Positions 33,835 through 44,536 of a stretch of 64,000 bases of DNA are shown here, in pieces. A program made the translations under genes and the position numbers. Each line of letters begins with the position of its first letter. Within the stretch, counting starts at the first letter, position 1. A model generated the notes under the pieces. That model did not search any database and was not told where the DNA came from. It saw nothing but the letters and a program-made list of their open reading frames with translations. The DNA comes from Pyricularia pennisetigena (taxonomy: Eukaryota > Ascomycota > Sordariomycetes > Magnaporthales > Pyriculariaceae): contig NC_043743.1 of assembly GCF_004337985.1 (NCBI RefSeq), forward strand, positions 4,290,186-4,354,185, in the 5' to 3' direction.

Positions 33835-35672
33835 TCAAAAAGCAGCAGTCCCGGCTTTCATCCTCTTCAAGTATTTCTTCACCCGCCCAATCTCGTTCCC
33901 AGCGTTCCCGTCGCTGCTTTGGCTGCCCACCGAGTGCACCGACATGCTACACCGCCCCTGCTTGACGAATTTGGGCCACGTGTTTGTCAGCACCAAGTAT
34001 TTAATACTGACTTGGGCATCGTCAAAGATGTCATCGTCAAACTCCTCCGGGACCTGGCCAAAGTACTGTGCCCGGCCCCGCTCTACCGCGTTGTCGGTGC
34101 GTTCCATCTTGAACGGGACAGCCGGGTCATCGAACGTTTGCGCGTCTCCAAACAAAATCTGTGCCGCGGGGCCGAACACGCCCTCCAGCCGCTTTTGGTC
34201 CGCCGAGCCGATGTTGACTTGGAATTCAGCGAGGCGGGCCGATATAAACTCGGCGTAGATTTGCAACGCGCCGTTGAAGCGCACGCGCCTCCGCTCGACG
34301 CCCTCCTCGCTCCGCACCGAGCCCTCGTCCGTCGACGCGCGGGACTTGGCGGCGCCGGCCTTCCAGTCGGCCACGGCGGTCAAAAAGGCAATGTTCTCGC
34401 CGGAAAAGTCGCGCAGGGCCGAAAACTCCCTCAGCGGTTCCGGGTTGCGTTTGAGCGTGTAGTCGAGCGCGGCCATGGTGAAGAGGCTCTCGGACTGGCC
34501 CGTGGCCTTTTCGATTTCCGACAGCAGCCGCCACGTGGCGGTGGTCGATTCCTGCTTGGTCGAGTCCGTGACGAAGGACTGCTTTCCGTCCGTGTCGCCG
34601 CCGCGCCGGGACTCCCAGTTGGCGATGGCGTCGAGGGTTTCCCGGCGCAGGGTTTTGTGGGTCAGTACCTGCCAGCAGGGCAGGATGACGGCGAAGAACT
34701 CGATAAAGGTGATGCTGAGGCAGATCCACTGCGGCGGGATGAAGTAGCGGTTCACGGGCGCGAACGCCGGGAGGTACAGCGCCGCGAGCCACAGGGGCGT
34801 GGCGGGCAGGCCGGCGATGCAGCAGGCGATGGTCTGCACGCGCCAGCCGAGCGTGTCCTTGATGCCGCGCGACTTGAAGAGGATGTAGGGGGCCACAATC
34901 CAGGCCCAGAAGAACTGCCACATGATGGACGGCCACCATTCCCAACCGCTATACAGCTGCATGAGGCGCTCCATAGGGTCGGCAGTGGTGATCTCGGTGC
35001 CGGGGATGCCAAAAGACGGGTGGTATTTGCGGGAGAGGAGGTACATTGTGACGAGGAGCAGAAACTTTTTGTCTGTTAGCCTTTCTTTCTTTGCCCGTCG
35101 GTTTTAGGATGGGGTGGAGAGGGGGGGGGGGGGCAGAGAACAAAGACAAAACCAAACCAAACCAAACCAAAACATACCTGCAACACCATGCCCACGCAGA
35201 CGACGACGACGATCCTTCTCTCGTACTCCAATCTCCAAAACTTGCCCAGTAGCGTCTCATCCCTGCTGGTAGACGGCTTCTCCCTCACCACTGGGGTCTT
35301 GCCGACGAAGCGCTTCTGGGCTTCTGCGACGTATAGGAAGCGACTGTTGCTGGCGTGGAACAGCGCGATGCCCCAAGGTACGTACAGGCCCATGATCCAG
35401 AACATGACCTCGGGCGGGACGAGCTCGAAAATCAGCACGCCAAACTGGACCACGATCCAATACAGATGCAGAAGGATGACGGCTGCAAAGGTCAGGCGCA
35501 GGCCGCGGATGCGCACGAGAGGCATAGCGCGGTTGTAGTACAGGAATGCCATGCCTAGGACGAGCAGCATGGTCCACGTTACGCCCCATACCATGAAGAA
35601 GATGGACACCGGCCCCGTGTTGAGCTGAGGGGCCGGAGGCGCGGGTGCCTGTGTCAAGGTTGCGTTTGCCAT
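33835..35672 (-). CDS. Seven-transmembrane protein with C-terminal RGS domain (GprK-like, fungal class VI receptor)
   Basis: Predicted exons (minus): 35672-35178 and 35064-33835, giving 574 residues. The 113-bp intron (GTATGT...CTAAC...AAG) falls inside the fourth membrane helix and keeps the frame. Seven hydrophobic segments are visible at about 21-46, 58-83, 88-108, 153-178, 208-230, 240-262 and 277-298. From about 360 to 535 is an RGS domain: ESLFTMAALDYTLKRN, LREFSALRDFSGENIAFL and, at the end, IFDDAQVSIKYLVLTNTWPKF. RGS domains accelerate GTP hydrolysis by G-alpha subunits. The 7TM-RGS combination is the fungal class VI (GprK) receptor type, acting at the plasma membrane or endosome. It neighbours the mycosporine genes, but I see no direct pathway link and it may simply flank the cluster. 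A G14-like run inside the intron could carry length errors without affecting the protein. Confidence 0.85.
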
Positions 35673-38617
35673 GATGTCGTCGTGTTTCGAGCGTGTCTTG
35701 CGCCGAGGACGTCTGTGTTAGTCGCGGATCAAGACCAGATTATATCCTGGAGCTGATGATATGCATTCCTGGCATGTTGCTACCCGTCCCGACAGTTTGA
35801 CGATCATTTCCACCCCGGCCAATTCAGGCCATTGTATAATCATTTGGCTGCACGAAGAGCTAATAGCGGGCCTCCTCTTTTCCGTGAGATAAAAGCCCCT
35901 AGACCGCTTAGTTCGGCCCACATTAGCTTTAGAAAATTAGTCTAGCCGGGAATTGGAACTGCGCCGAGTGTAGTACAGAGCCGTCGAGTGCAGTTTCAAA
36001 GTACACTAGAATCGTGCAGTTTAGTAGGCGAGGACCAACAAAGTCAATCCTTATTCCCCAGGTTTATTTCCATTTCCACCCCCCCTCGACCACGACGGAA
36101 CCAGCACCACAGTGGCGAGCGTACATTTCCACGCCGATGTCTCCGTCTAGCTGCGTTTCTAGCGGCGACGGCAAATCCCGTCACAGACGTGATGGAGAGA
36201 CATGCACGTGACATGAAATCCATTTTTCGGTGACCCGTTGCCGTCGGGGCGATTGTCAAAAATTGGCCGTGGCTCAGGGGCATACATAGATCCGGTGATT
36301 CGGATGCCGGCTTTGCCAGTCTATCGGAACACGCTAAGAGAAGCAGACACGTGAGGCCTGTTCTCCAGGCAGTTGACAGACAGGCGGCCCGATACAAGTG
36401 TGGGCGGATCCAGCAACCGCAGAATAAGGTTGTCAATTTTCACCACATCCTCTAGGCTCTGACACATCCTTCGCGAACTGATATGAGCCACGCTAGAGAG
36501 AAAAAAAAAAAAAAAAAAAAGAGTGACAACACCAATAATACGGCGCATCTCCGGCCAAATAATCCGGCAGTGTTTTTTTAGCTCAATCCCAGTTGATTGG
36601 GACCACCAACCTAGTGCTCTGACTCCCAAATTATCTGCGGCTACTTCCGCCTGAAGAACCCCAGGGCCAAGAAAACTGGTGTCGGATGAACATCGCTACA
36701 TACCAAGACCAGTGAAGAGCAAAAGGGACGAACAACAAGAAGTTGTGATCTGCGACAATTTAGCCTAATCCGGTCAGGCTGCTTTCCTTACAGCTCGCTG
36801 GCTTCATTATTGAAATGTCAAGGCCGGATGGAACCACATGAGATGGAGTTGGGCAAGGAGCCCCGGGTGAGTTCAAAGATACCTGTGCAAAAGAAGACCC
36901 GGAGGGCCTATGGGCCTCGGCGTGCCGGTCCTTTTGCTGCCCTGTACGAATACCCTGGATTGCATTCCAACACTTGTTGCACGGCTCCCTCAGACGTGCA
37001 AGATCAGCCTTTCTCAAGACGGCCTGTCAACCGGCGCATCATCCACTGGCAAGTACGTTTGCCATTGGGCTCCCTGCCGCCCGAAAAGACGTGAGAAACA
37101 GCCACAAGGTTTGTCCTTCGGCTACGTTTGGAAGAACTCGCACAACGGCAGTCTTACCGGCCCAGGCCACAATGGCCAGCGTGAACATGTCAGGCTTGAC
37201 TGATTCGCAGCGGCCGTCATCGCATCGAATATATGTGCCTGCGCGTCGGATGATGGATTAAGCTAGATGACTGGGAAGACTTCTGGCTCGTATGAAGACT
37301 GATAGACGTCCACACCGACTTGACCTCAACTCTATCCAGAGACCCCATCTCTGTGAAGAAGGGAAGAGTGCTGGCATCGATAAGCGCCTTATCGGAAGAA
37401 CATCGAGGAAACAGCCGGCATTGCTGGAGTAAATATTCCCGTGCTCGGACCAGATGCGCGAGAGTACGCAAAAGGCTCGAAAGCTGACAGCCTCTTTGGC
37501 GCGCGACGTCTCAAGACCCGAGCGCGCGTGGGTTTGAGACTTGCAAACTCTCTGGAAGCCTCTGTACAAATGCCCATGTAAAGCCATGACTGCGGGATTG
37601 ACCCTATACCGATACCACTTCGACAAGCCATCAAGGTGGGGGTACTTTTTTTTTTTTTTTTTTTTNNNNNNNNNNNNNNNNNNNNNTTTTGAAACGGGCC
37701 TACATACGGGCGCGAAGCCAGGAAAGGAAGCTCCTCGTTGCTCATCCAACATTCAAGCCGAAGCACCTGGCAGGTCTTATCTATAGTTCGCCCAATAGGC
37801 CTCTACATAAGCATGTATAAATGTTGCTTGTGGTTGCACATTACCCCGCGGCAAGCTGCACAGTTGCGACAAAAAAAAAAAAAAAAGGTATTGGCGAGAT
37901 AGTGCTCCTTGGCACAATAGGCCTCCAGGGACCTGTCACCTAAACACTGGTTGAGGGGGGAATTAAACGGCATGTAGTGTGCCAAGAGATAGCAGGGTTG
38001 CAGCGCTTACCATATCGACTGCCGCAGTCCTCCTCTTAGATCGTACCAGTTGATACCTCAGGGGTGAGCCCTTTTGATTGGCCTTCAGAATAGTAGGTGC
38101 GGCTCGCTAAATAGCTGCCAGTTAGTTTATCATTACTTGGCAGAAATGGGCAGTATACCAATAGGCGGAGAAATCGAATGCCGAAAATGGTGACTTTGCT
38201 AAATCGTTATTCGACCTTCTATATAGAGCAACACATCTTGGTCGATCCTTTCCTAATCTACTTTCGGCCCGCTCCCTAACATAAATCTGTCCAGCATTGC
38301 AATCGCTAGAGTTAACTGCCGACAACCTGTCAAGCTGTATGCATCTCGCTGTCAGTTTTCCCCAAGGGGACATACCGCCGCGAAGGAGCCCATGAAGTAG
38401 ATGCCGCCCTGCAGTGTTTGCCAAGCACACAAGCAGAGCGAGTGCTCTGTTATACATAGATGTTTCTGAAATGCCTTTTGAGGAAGGCAGTAACTCTTTG
38501 ACCCCCAAGGCTCATTAAGGCGTATTAGGAAGGTGAAATCTGACGACGTCTGGGACGAGGTGTAGTTATGTCCTGGATGGCAGCATCGTGAGCGTGATGC
38601 CTGTCCATGATGTCGAA
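35673..38617. other. ~2.9-kb intergenic stretch with a gap, no supported gene
   Basis: Balanced base composition but no frame shows a recognisable domain or sustained codon bias. The open frames at about 36.0-37.3 kb and 38.1-38.5 kb are short and contradictory between strands. It includes an A20 tract near 36500-36519, a 21-N gap at 37666-37686 flanked by T runs, and an A17 run near 37870. Old gene debris cannot be excluded. Confidence 0.5.
37666..37686. other. Assembly gap (21 N)
   Basis: Undetermined bases inside a poly-T tract, so the gap probably reflects a homopolymer that could not be assembled. Confidence 1.
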
Positions 38618-38626
38618 TATAAATAA
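38618..38626 (+). promoter_or_regulatory. TATA box of the serine protease gene
   Basis: TATAAATAA 134 bp upstream of the ATG, followed by a pyrimidine-rich leader (CTCCCTCTCCC and similar), typical of highly expressed fungal secreted-protein genes. Confidence 0.65.
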
Positions 38627-38759
38627 GGGTCGCTCATTCTCATCCACCTCCATCATTTCACAGTCAGCAGCAACCATCACAGGCTCGCGCTCCCTCTCCC
38701 ATCTTCTACTCAGAACGATACAACCGCCTCTTCTCGCTTTCTGACCTCAAAAGCCAGAC

Positions 38760-39896
38760 ATGGAGCTCTCCAAATACCTTGCCTTCCTGGCAGTCGTCCT
38801 GCCCGTCGTCTACGGTGCACCGACTGAGGCCTCGACCAGCCTCCACCCCAAGATCCTGGCTGCCATGAAGCGTGACCTTGGACTGGACGCTGAGGCTGCC
38901 ACTGCTCGCGTTGCCTTTGAGCACGCGGCGGTCGACATCATCGAGCAGCTGCGCACCTCGACCGGCAACTCGTTCGCCGGTGCTTGGATCTCGGACAACG
39001 GCGCCACCCTCAACGTCGGCATCACCGATGAGAGCCTCGCGGCCCAGGTGACTGCTGCCGGCGCCAAGCCGGCCATCGTGTCCAGCAGCCTCTCCAAGCT
39101 CGAGCAGGCCAAGGAGGCCCTCGACAAGCTGAACGCCGACCAGCCCGAGACCCTCCGGGCGAGCTCGGCCGCCTCGGGCATTGCTTCGTACTACGTGGAT
39201 GTTACTGCCAACAAGGTCGTCCTGGAGGCGCTTGCCGACAGCGTCGCCCACGCCGAGTCGCTGGCCACCCAGGTCGGACTCGCCCCGTCCGAGTTCGAGG
39301 TGCGCACCGTCGAGGAGATGCCGTCCACCTTTGTGACTATTCGAGGCGGCGACGCCTACCGCATCGGCTCTAGCCGCTGCTCCGTCGGCTTCTCGGTCAC
39401 GACGGGCTTCGTGTCGGCCGGCCACTGCGGCAATGTGGGCACTTCGGTCCAGACCAGCACGGGCGCCTCGCTCGGCTCCTTCGCCGGCAAGGTCTTCCCA
39501 GGCAGCGCCGACATGGCCTTCATCCGCACCGTGAGCGGACACACCCTCACCGGCACCATTAACGGCTACGGCCGGGGCAACCTCCCCGTCTCGGGCAGCA
39601 CCGCCGCCGGCGTCGGGTCTAGCATCTGCCGCTCCGGCTCCACCACGGGCGTTTACTGCGGTACCGTCGGCGCCCTCGGCGCTACAGTCAACTACGCCCA
39701 GGGAAGCGTCACCGGCCTTACCCGCACCAGCGTGTGTGCTGAGCCCGGCGACTCGGGCGGTTCCTTTTACTCGGGCGCCCAGGGCCAGGGCGTGACCTCG
39801 GGAGGCTCGGGTAACTGCGCTTCCGGCGGCACCACTTACTTCCAGCCACTGAACAGGATTCTTTCTACCTACGGTCTTACGCTGGTCAGGTCTTAG
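38760..39896 (+). CDS. Secreted streptogrisin-like (S1 family, alpha-lytic-type) serine protease
   Basis: An intronless gene of 378 residues, very GC-rich (many GGC, GCC and CTC codons). Residues 1-20 are a signal peptide (MELSKYLAFLAVVLPVVYGA). About 25-190 is a pro-region like the alpha-lytic protease prodomain (LHPKILAAMKRDLGLDAEAA, FAGAWIS and VDVTANKVVLEALAD). The mature protease starts near 195 with the triad in TGFVSAGHCG (His222), SADMAFIR (Asp251) and EPGDSGGS (Ser332). Six cysteines in the mature part can form the three family disulphides (207/223, 290/300, 326/353). Secreted, it would degrade extracellular protein, and the pro-region guides folding. This bacterial-type subfamily is concentrated in actinobacteria and patchy in fungi, so horizontal acquisition is suspected. 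It is not part of the mycosporine pathway. Confidence 0.93.
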   Translation: MELSKYLAFLAVVLPVVYGAPTEASTSLHPKILAAMKRDLGLDAEAATARVAFEHAAVDIIEQLRTSTGNSFAGAWISDNGATLNVGITDESLAAQVTAAGAKPAIVSSSLSKLEQAKEALDKLNADQPETLRASSAASGIASYYVDVTANKVVLEALADSVAHAESLATQVGLAPSEFEVRTVEEMPSTFVTIRGGDAYRIGSSRCSVGFSVTTGFVSAGHCGNVGTSVQTSTGASLGSFAGKVFPGSADMAFIRTVSGHTLTGTINGYGRGNLPVSGSTAAGVGSSICRSGSTTGVYCGTVGALGATVNYAQGSVTGLTRTSVCAEPGDSGGSFYSGAQGQGVTSGGSGNCASGGTTYFQPLNRILSTYGLTLVRS

Positions 39897-41058
39897 TCGG
39901 CGGGCTGTTATGGATGATGGTGTTACCAGGCCGCGTTGTTTGTTCGGAAATTCAATTTTTACTCTGGGAACTCTGCAGACACTACAGTAGTCGCTATTCG
40001 AAAAAAAAAAAATCGTAAAACATGTTGCGCCACATGCCGTGCCAGATGTTTGCCTCTGCTTTGCATTCCCCATTTTTTGTATTGACGGCATTGTCCGAGT
40101 TTTGCCCCTCTCTATAAAATCCTGCTTTCCTAATTAATCTTTCTGAATAAGCCAACCAACCACATTGGTTGGCTGCGGAACGACGCGACAGCCTGCATAA
40201 TTGTTGAATGCGCTTTAATATAAGTATCTAATATCGAGCGTATATTCACTATGTATTATAAAGGGGGCGGGGTTTGTTAGCAAATGGTTAATTTAAAGCT
40301 TGATTTGAATCAAGAAAACAGTTTAAAGCGTCAAAGGGTACAATGCGGCAAAAGAAACTAATCGCTGAAGCCCAGAGGGTGATTTTCAGGGCAATTGAAG
40401 TGGAGTTAAACTAATAATATAGAATTTTTAAATTTAAGCATTATGCGGAAAGCTTTGGCGATCAGAATCAATGATATAAGATATATGGTTAGTTCATTAA
40501 ACTTATCAAATCAACTCATGCAAATCTGAAACTAAGCCCGCTTCGGCACTACGGGACCGGCCAACAAGGAAACTCCCTGCTACAGTGCTTTCGATAATAA
40601 ATTTTGATCCATCCAGCCCACAGATATTTCGCGTACTTTTGTGCAAGTATTCCAACGATTTATGATTTAGTATATTACCACAACGGAGCAACAAAGCGTA
40701 CCCTTTTAGTCTCTTTACATAATCAAAACTGGTTCAAACACCGGAGCAAAAAAAAGAAAAAAAAAAAAACCAGAGTCCCACATGGTTGCAAATTTCGCAT
40801 CACTGCTGAGGGATGGAGAATCCTACCAGTGCCACCGTAGATTAAAAGTTGTATAATACGATAGAGAATCCTACCGGTGCCACTGTAGATTAAACGCTGT
40901 ATAATGCGCATAACAAATTAAACTTATTTGTGGGAACTCTCAGGCAGTTCAAGTAAACACCAAATTAAAATTAGCTTAACTACATTGTTTACAGTATGAA
41001 AAAATGAAAGAATAGGTCAATATATACGTCGTCACGCTTTTATCTTGCCTTTCAAAAC
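39897..41058. other. AT-rich intergenic stretch, no gene
   Basis: Composition falls sharply after the protease. No coding signal. A short duplication occurs near 40808-40910: GAGAATCCTACCAGTGCCAC is followed 50 bp later by GAGAATCCTACCGGTGCCAC with the same trailing GTAGATTAAA. Confidence 0.55.
40807..40912 (+). repeat. ~55-bp tandem duplication
   Basis: GAGAATCCTACC(A/G)GTGCCAC(C/T)GTAGATTAAA...TTGTATAATACGATA is present twice in tandem (about 40815 and 40864). The copies differ by transitions. Confidence 0.7.
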
Positions 41059-41067
41059 TATAAATAA
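41059..41067 (+). promoter_or_regulatory. TATA box of the small secreted protein gene
   Basis: TATAAATAA about 200 bp upstream of the ATG at 41261. It precedes the leader that contains the 34-bp repeats. Confidence 0.6.
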
Positions 41068-41140
41068 TCCCATGTATTCCTCGTTTTTCCCAAAAAGATG
41101 TTTCCCTCAAACAACGCCTTACTACTGGAAAATACTCAGC

Positions 41141-41246
41141 ATTCAGTCAACTAAACCTCGAAAACCTCAAGCTCATCCATTCAACTAAGCCTCATAAGCC
41201 TCAAGCTCATTCATTCAACTAAACCCAAAAGACCTCAAGCTCTTAC
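41141..41246 (+). repeat. Three ~34-bp tandem repeats in the 5' leader of the secreted protein gene
   Basis: Units at 41141-41178, 41179-41212 and 41213-41246 share ATTCAACTAA...CCTCAAGCTC. The first has a 4-bp insertion. They lie between the TATA box and the ATG and so are probably transcribed. No in-frame upstream ATG was noticed within the repeats. Confidence 0.85.
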
Positions 41247-41260
41247 ATAGCCATTACAAA

Positions 41261-41683
41261 ATGCGTTTCTCTACTTGCTCAGTTTCGGCCATTTTCGCCC
41301 TGGTCGCTACCGTCTCAGCCGCCCCAGCGACACTTCCCTCTGGTAGCAACATAGCAATCCGCGAAATTGCTGGAATCGAAAGCGGTGACGGTTACAAGAT
41401 CCTTCCACGTGGACCTGGTGCGCGTCGCGTCTGGCTGAACGATGAAACTGGGAAAAGCGGTTATGGTACTATCCCCGAACAAGACCAAGAAACTTGGTAT
41501 CGAGCTGCAAAAGATGCATTGAGGGACGCACGCCAAGTTGGGGGCACTATTATTTATCCGCCCCACGGTGCAGGTACCAGCAGCAGGGACCAAGAAGAGC
41601 ATATTACTGTCAAACCTGCCAATGGCAAGTTAATGCACGTTTACAGAGACGGAACTTACACCTTTGGCTCCGACGCGAAATAA
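41261..41683 (+). CDS. Small secreted protein, unknown function
   Basis: An intronless frame of 140 residues. Residues 1-21 form a signal peptide (MRFSTCSVSAIFALVATVSAA, cleavage near APAT). The mature part has no cysteine and is hydrophilic with aromatic residues spread through it: DGYKILPRGPGARRVWL, KSGYGTIPEQDQETWYRAA, GGTIIYPPHGAG and GKLMHVYRDGTYTF. I do not recognise a family. The TATA box and leader repeats upstream support a real transcribed gene. It is the last gene before AT-rich transposon DNA, a typical position for fast-evolving secreted or effector-like proteins. Effector is only a possibility by size and location. Confidence 0.75.
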   Translation: MRFSTCSVSAIFALVATVSAAPATLPSGSNIAIREIAGIESGDGYKILPRGPGARRVWLNDETGKSGYGTIPEQDQETWYRAAKDALRDARQVGGTIIYPPHGAGTSSRDQEEHITVKPANGKLMHVYRDGTYTFGSDAK

Positions 41684-43012
41684 ACAGAAAAACCGGAAAG
41701 CACTTTGAAATAAGTAGATAGCCGCTAACAAAGCGGAACATAAAATTGAATATAAGATTCTTTTATGAAAACGGGTTAGTGTTACTTTAAACTTTTTGAA
41801 ACTTTTTGTCAAATCGCCGGACGGGCCGTCCAAATAAAGTTAGGGCGGAATTGGCAGCCGCGAAATACTTGCAATTATACCAAACTATCGGTTCCGACAA
41901 ACTTTGCAGCTTAATTATGTACCCGGAAAAAGCGGGAAAGGTGCAATTAATCGAAACCTTATTAGCGATACCTGTTCGGCGTTCACCCGGAGCCCACTTG
42001 ATGATGTACGGGGATTCACATATCCATTAATACCGGACTTTTAACAATTTTTCAGAGCGGATAAGTTTAATAGAAATTGTTTTGTTAATAAAATAATTAG
42101 TATACACTCTTTCGTGTGACTCACCAAGTGGGCGAAGTAGCAAAAAGGAATTAATTAAATTAACAGTATTAATGGTATTATTATTCTAATGGTTATTAAA
42201 AATGTACCGCTAATAAACTGGGAATAAGCCGGAAAATACCGGGTTTTTATAATTTAACAAAGTTTAACAACTTACTCGCAAGATTGGGGGAGAGATGCTT
42301 ATATTTATAATCTTTAAAATGTGGAAGTTTAATTGACACCATATTGGAAAAAGACCCCTAACGCCGAACATTACAACGAATAATAACAAGAAAGAATATG
42401 CCGCGACTGGGGACTTATAAAAATGGTGAAATAGGAACTTAACGCCTGCAACCGACGCATTTTTACTAAGGAAGTTTAAGCAAATAACATAAGCTTTGAC
42501 CCGTATCAGACCTAATTTTCATTATATTACACTCGGCGATTGCGGCGTTAATTTGGTTTCAGTGCTTATCCCTAATTCCCACTGTCCACAATTGAGCCGT
42601 GGTTCAATTCGTGGCTTTGTAAATACCTGTGGGGTAACTTGAAATGTGTTTAATTTAAATTAAGGACAATCTGGCTATTTTGTTTGTTTATAATAATATT
42701 TTAACAACGCGGCTTCCCAAACACCGCAATACCTAATTGAACGAAGATTGTGAAAGCAGGTGGATTGAATGTTGAATATCAAAACTAATATAATTGTCAA
42801 GCCTTTTACTTTATATTTATATATTTCAAATAACTGCAATACCAATCGTGTTTTAGTCTAACAAGGTAGTAGCGCTCTATTACAAGTTAACAGTTTTAGT
42901 TTTTATCTTATTTAAATTTTTGAATTATAGGATTTCTCATCTTCCGCACGTGCGGGGTAATATATGCATATATGTACATATATATATGTGTATATGTATA
43001 TGTGTGTATATA
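41684..43012. other. AT-rich stretch without genes
   Basis: No sustained coding frame. Near 42560-42612 a hairpin-bearing sequence (CCACAATTGAGCCGTGGTTC) resembles the reverse complement of 62890-62950. Low-complexity TATA-type sequence occurs near 42960-43010. Confidence 0.5.
42560..42612 (+). repeat. ~50-bp hairpin-bearing dispersed repeat, copy 1
   Basis: Contains CACAATTGAGCC-GTGGTTCAATT. The reverse complement of 62890-62950 aligns through GCTTATCCCT...TCCACAATTGAGC with transitions and small indels. It can form an ATTGAGCC/GGTTCAAT hairpin. Confidence 0.55.
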
Positions 43013-44400
43013 ACGCTGGGTACCCCCTGATAGCCACCCCCCTGCTGGCCACACCTAAAAATCTAACAACTAAATACCTACTTTTATAAACTAATTTAAA
43101 TATAAAATTATCAACGTACAAAAATACAATCGTTTTTAGGCTGTTCCGGTTTATTAACCTTTTTTCTATTGGTTAAAAGTTCCAAATTTTATATATTATT
43201 TTCCTGCAATCTAATAATATTTTATTTATTAATTTAAAACTCGTTTACATCCGGAATTACCTTTTTTTTCGCCGGCCGTATTGCCTCCAGTTGTACTTCC
43301 AATAAACTGATTTTTTGCGGCGCGTTAATCGAAAGTTTATTTTTAGTTTCGAAGTTTTTTTGGACTTTTATAAATAAAAACGTGAAATAGCGTTGGTTTT
43401 ATTGGATTGTGAAAGTTTTTGCAATCAAAGTCGAATATTTTGGGTCGTTTTAAAGGTTTCCCAAATAAATAAAAACCGGTCGTTATTTTTTTGGGTTAGA
43501 TATTCCGGTATTTTATCCTTTTATAAACCGTTATTTTTATTTTTTATAACGTTAAATTGCTATTTGTTTAATAAAATATGGTTGAAAAATAGTTTAATAA
43601 AATTTATTGGTTATAAACCCGTTGTTTGCCATTTAAATTAGATATTTTTTGCTTTGAATGTTTTCGATTTGGTTGTATTATAGCAAAAAAGAAAATTTCG
43701 TTTTTTAACAATTATTAAACAGGAAAATTGGTTAATAAGTCCAGATTACCGTCGATAAACCTTTTTGAACGGCCCAAAAACCAATCAATCTAGTGGTTGG
43801 AAAACGTATAACGAATAAAAAGGTAAATATAAAAATTAAAAATTATTTTGCAAATAAAGAAATATAAATTCGTTTATGATATATAATTTACAACCGTCGA
43901 AAGTTATTAACCGTTTTTAAGGGTTAAAAGTTGGGTATACGCAATAAACACTTTTCTTAACTATTCGATAACCGTTTTACTATTTGTCTACCCGTCTTCG
44001 GTTATATAATATCACCAATTATTAAAAAAATTTAAATCCGTTGAAAATTATTATTATTATACGTCTTTTCCTTTAAATATAACGAAGGGAGGGAGGGTAA
44101 CGCCCGTAACCGATATATATTCGATTATATTCGTCCAACCCCGCGTTCCGGGTTTTTTCGCTATAACGGCCAGATTTTATTAAAACCTAATATTAGGCCG
44201 TTAAATTTTTTACGTCTTATTATCCTAATTTCGTCTATATTCCACCGATTATCCGGTCTAATATCGTTAATAATAGGGTTAAAAATATGAAATTACCAAA
44301 ATTTAATTATTTCCGTAATAGCCCCATTAACCCGAACGTTTTTTATTCGACGGGGTTTTTGGGCTTTAAGGATTGGATAACGAACCAAAAACCGGGTCAT
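43013..44400 (-). mobile_element. pogo/Fot1-type transposon relic, minus strand
   Basis: The reverse complement of 44.35-43.9 kb aligns with 11.97-12.35 kb of the plus-strand pogo copy: VNGAITEI-like, then NIDE-like, then a WTTIIEYISVTG-like and FPPFVIFKGK-like DDE segment, all in broken frames. The low-coordinate end carries ACGCTGGGTACCCCC, which is the same outward-in terminal sequence found at the start of the plus-strand copies at 11473 and 61033, as expected for terminal inverted repeats. The 5' half (helix-turn-helix) is missing. Confidence 0.7.
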
Positions 44401-44405
44401 CCAAC

Positions 44406-44536
44406 GTTTGTGAACATGGCTAGCGCAGGGCTAATTATATTAGCTACCCTGCATTATTTTATAACGGCTAGCACGGGCTAATTCTATTAGTCACCCTGCA
44501 TCGAATAAATAAATAAATAACAAATAAAACGTATAC
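44406..44536 (-). repeat. ~130-bp dispersed repeat, copy 2
   Basis: Reverse complement of 10246-10378. It contains two sub-blocks, GCTAGCGCAGGGCTAATTAT and GCTAGCACGGGCTAATTCTA, each followed by a CACCCTGC-type end. It sits at the break point of the pogo relic. Confidence 0.75.

Noticed and set aside
33919..35079. Plus-strand open frame of 386 codons across the 7TM-RGS gene
   Set aside because: Antisense shadow. The minus strand shows seven membrane helices and an RGS domain.
36700..37300. Overlapping open frames on both strands at 36.8-37.3 kb
   Set aside because: Short, mutually contradictory, no domain, no start context or introns that would extend them.
38706..40091. Long minus-strand open frame of 461 codons opposite the protease
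   Set aside because: It is the antisense shadow of a GC-rich gene. Its composition (Gly/Ala/Arg-rich) has no domain, and the plus strand carries a complete protease.
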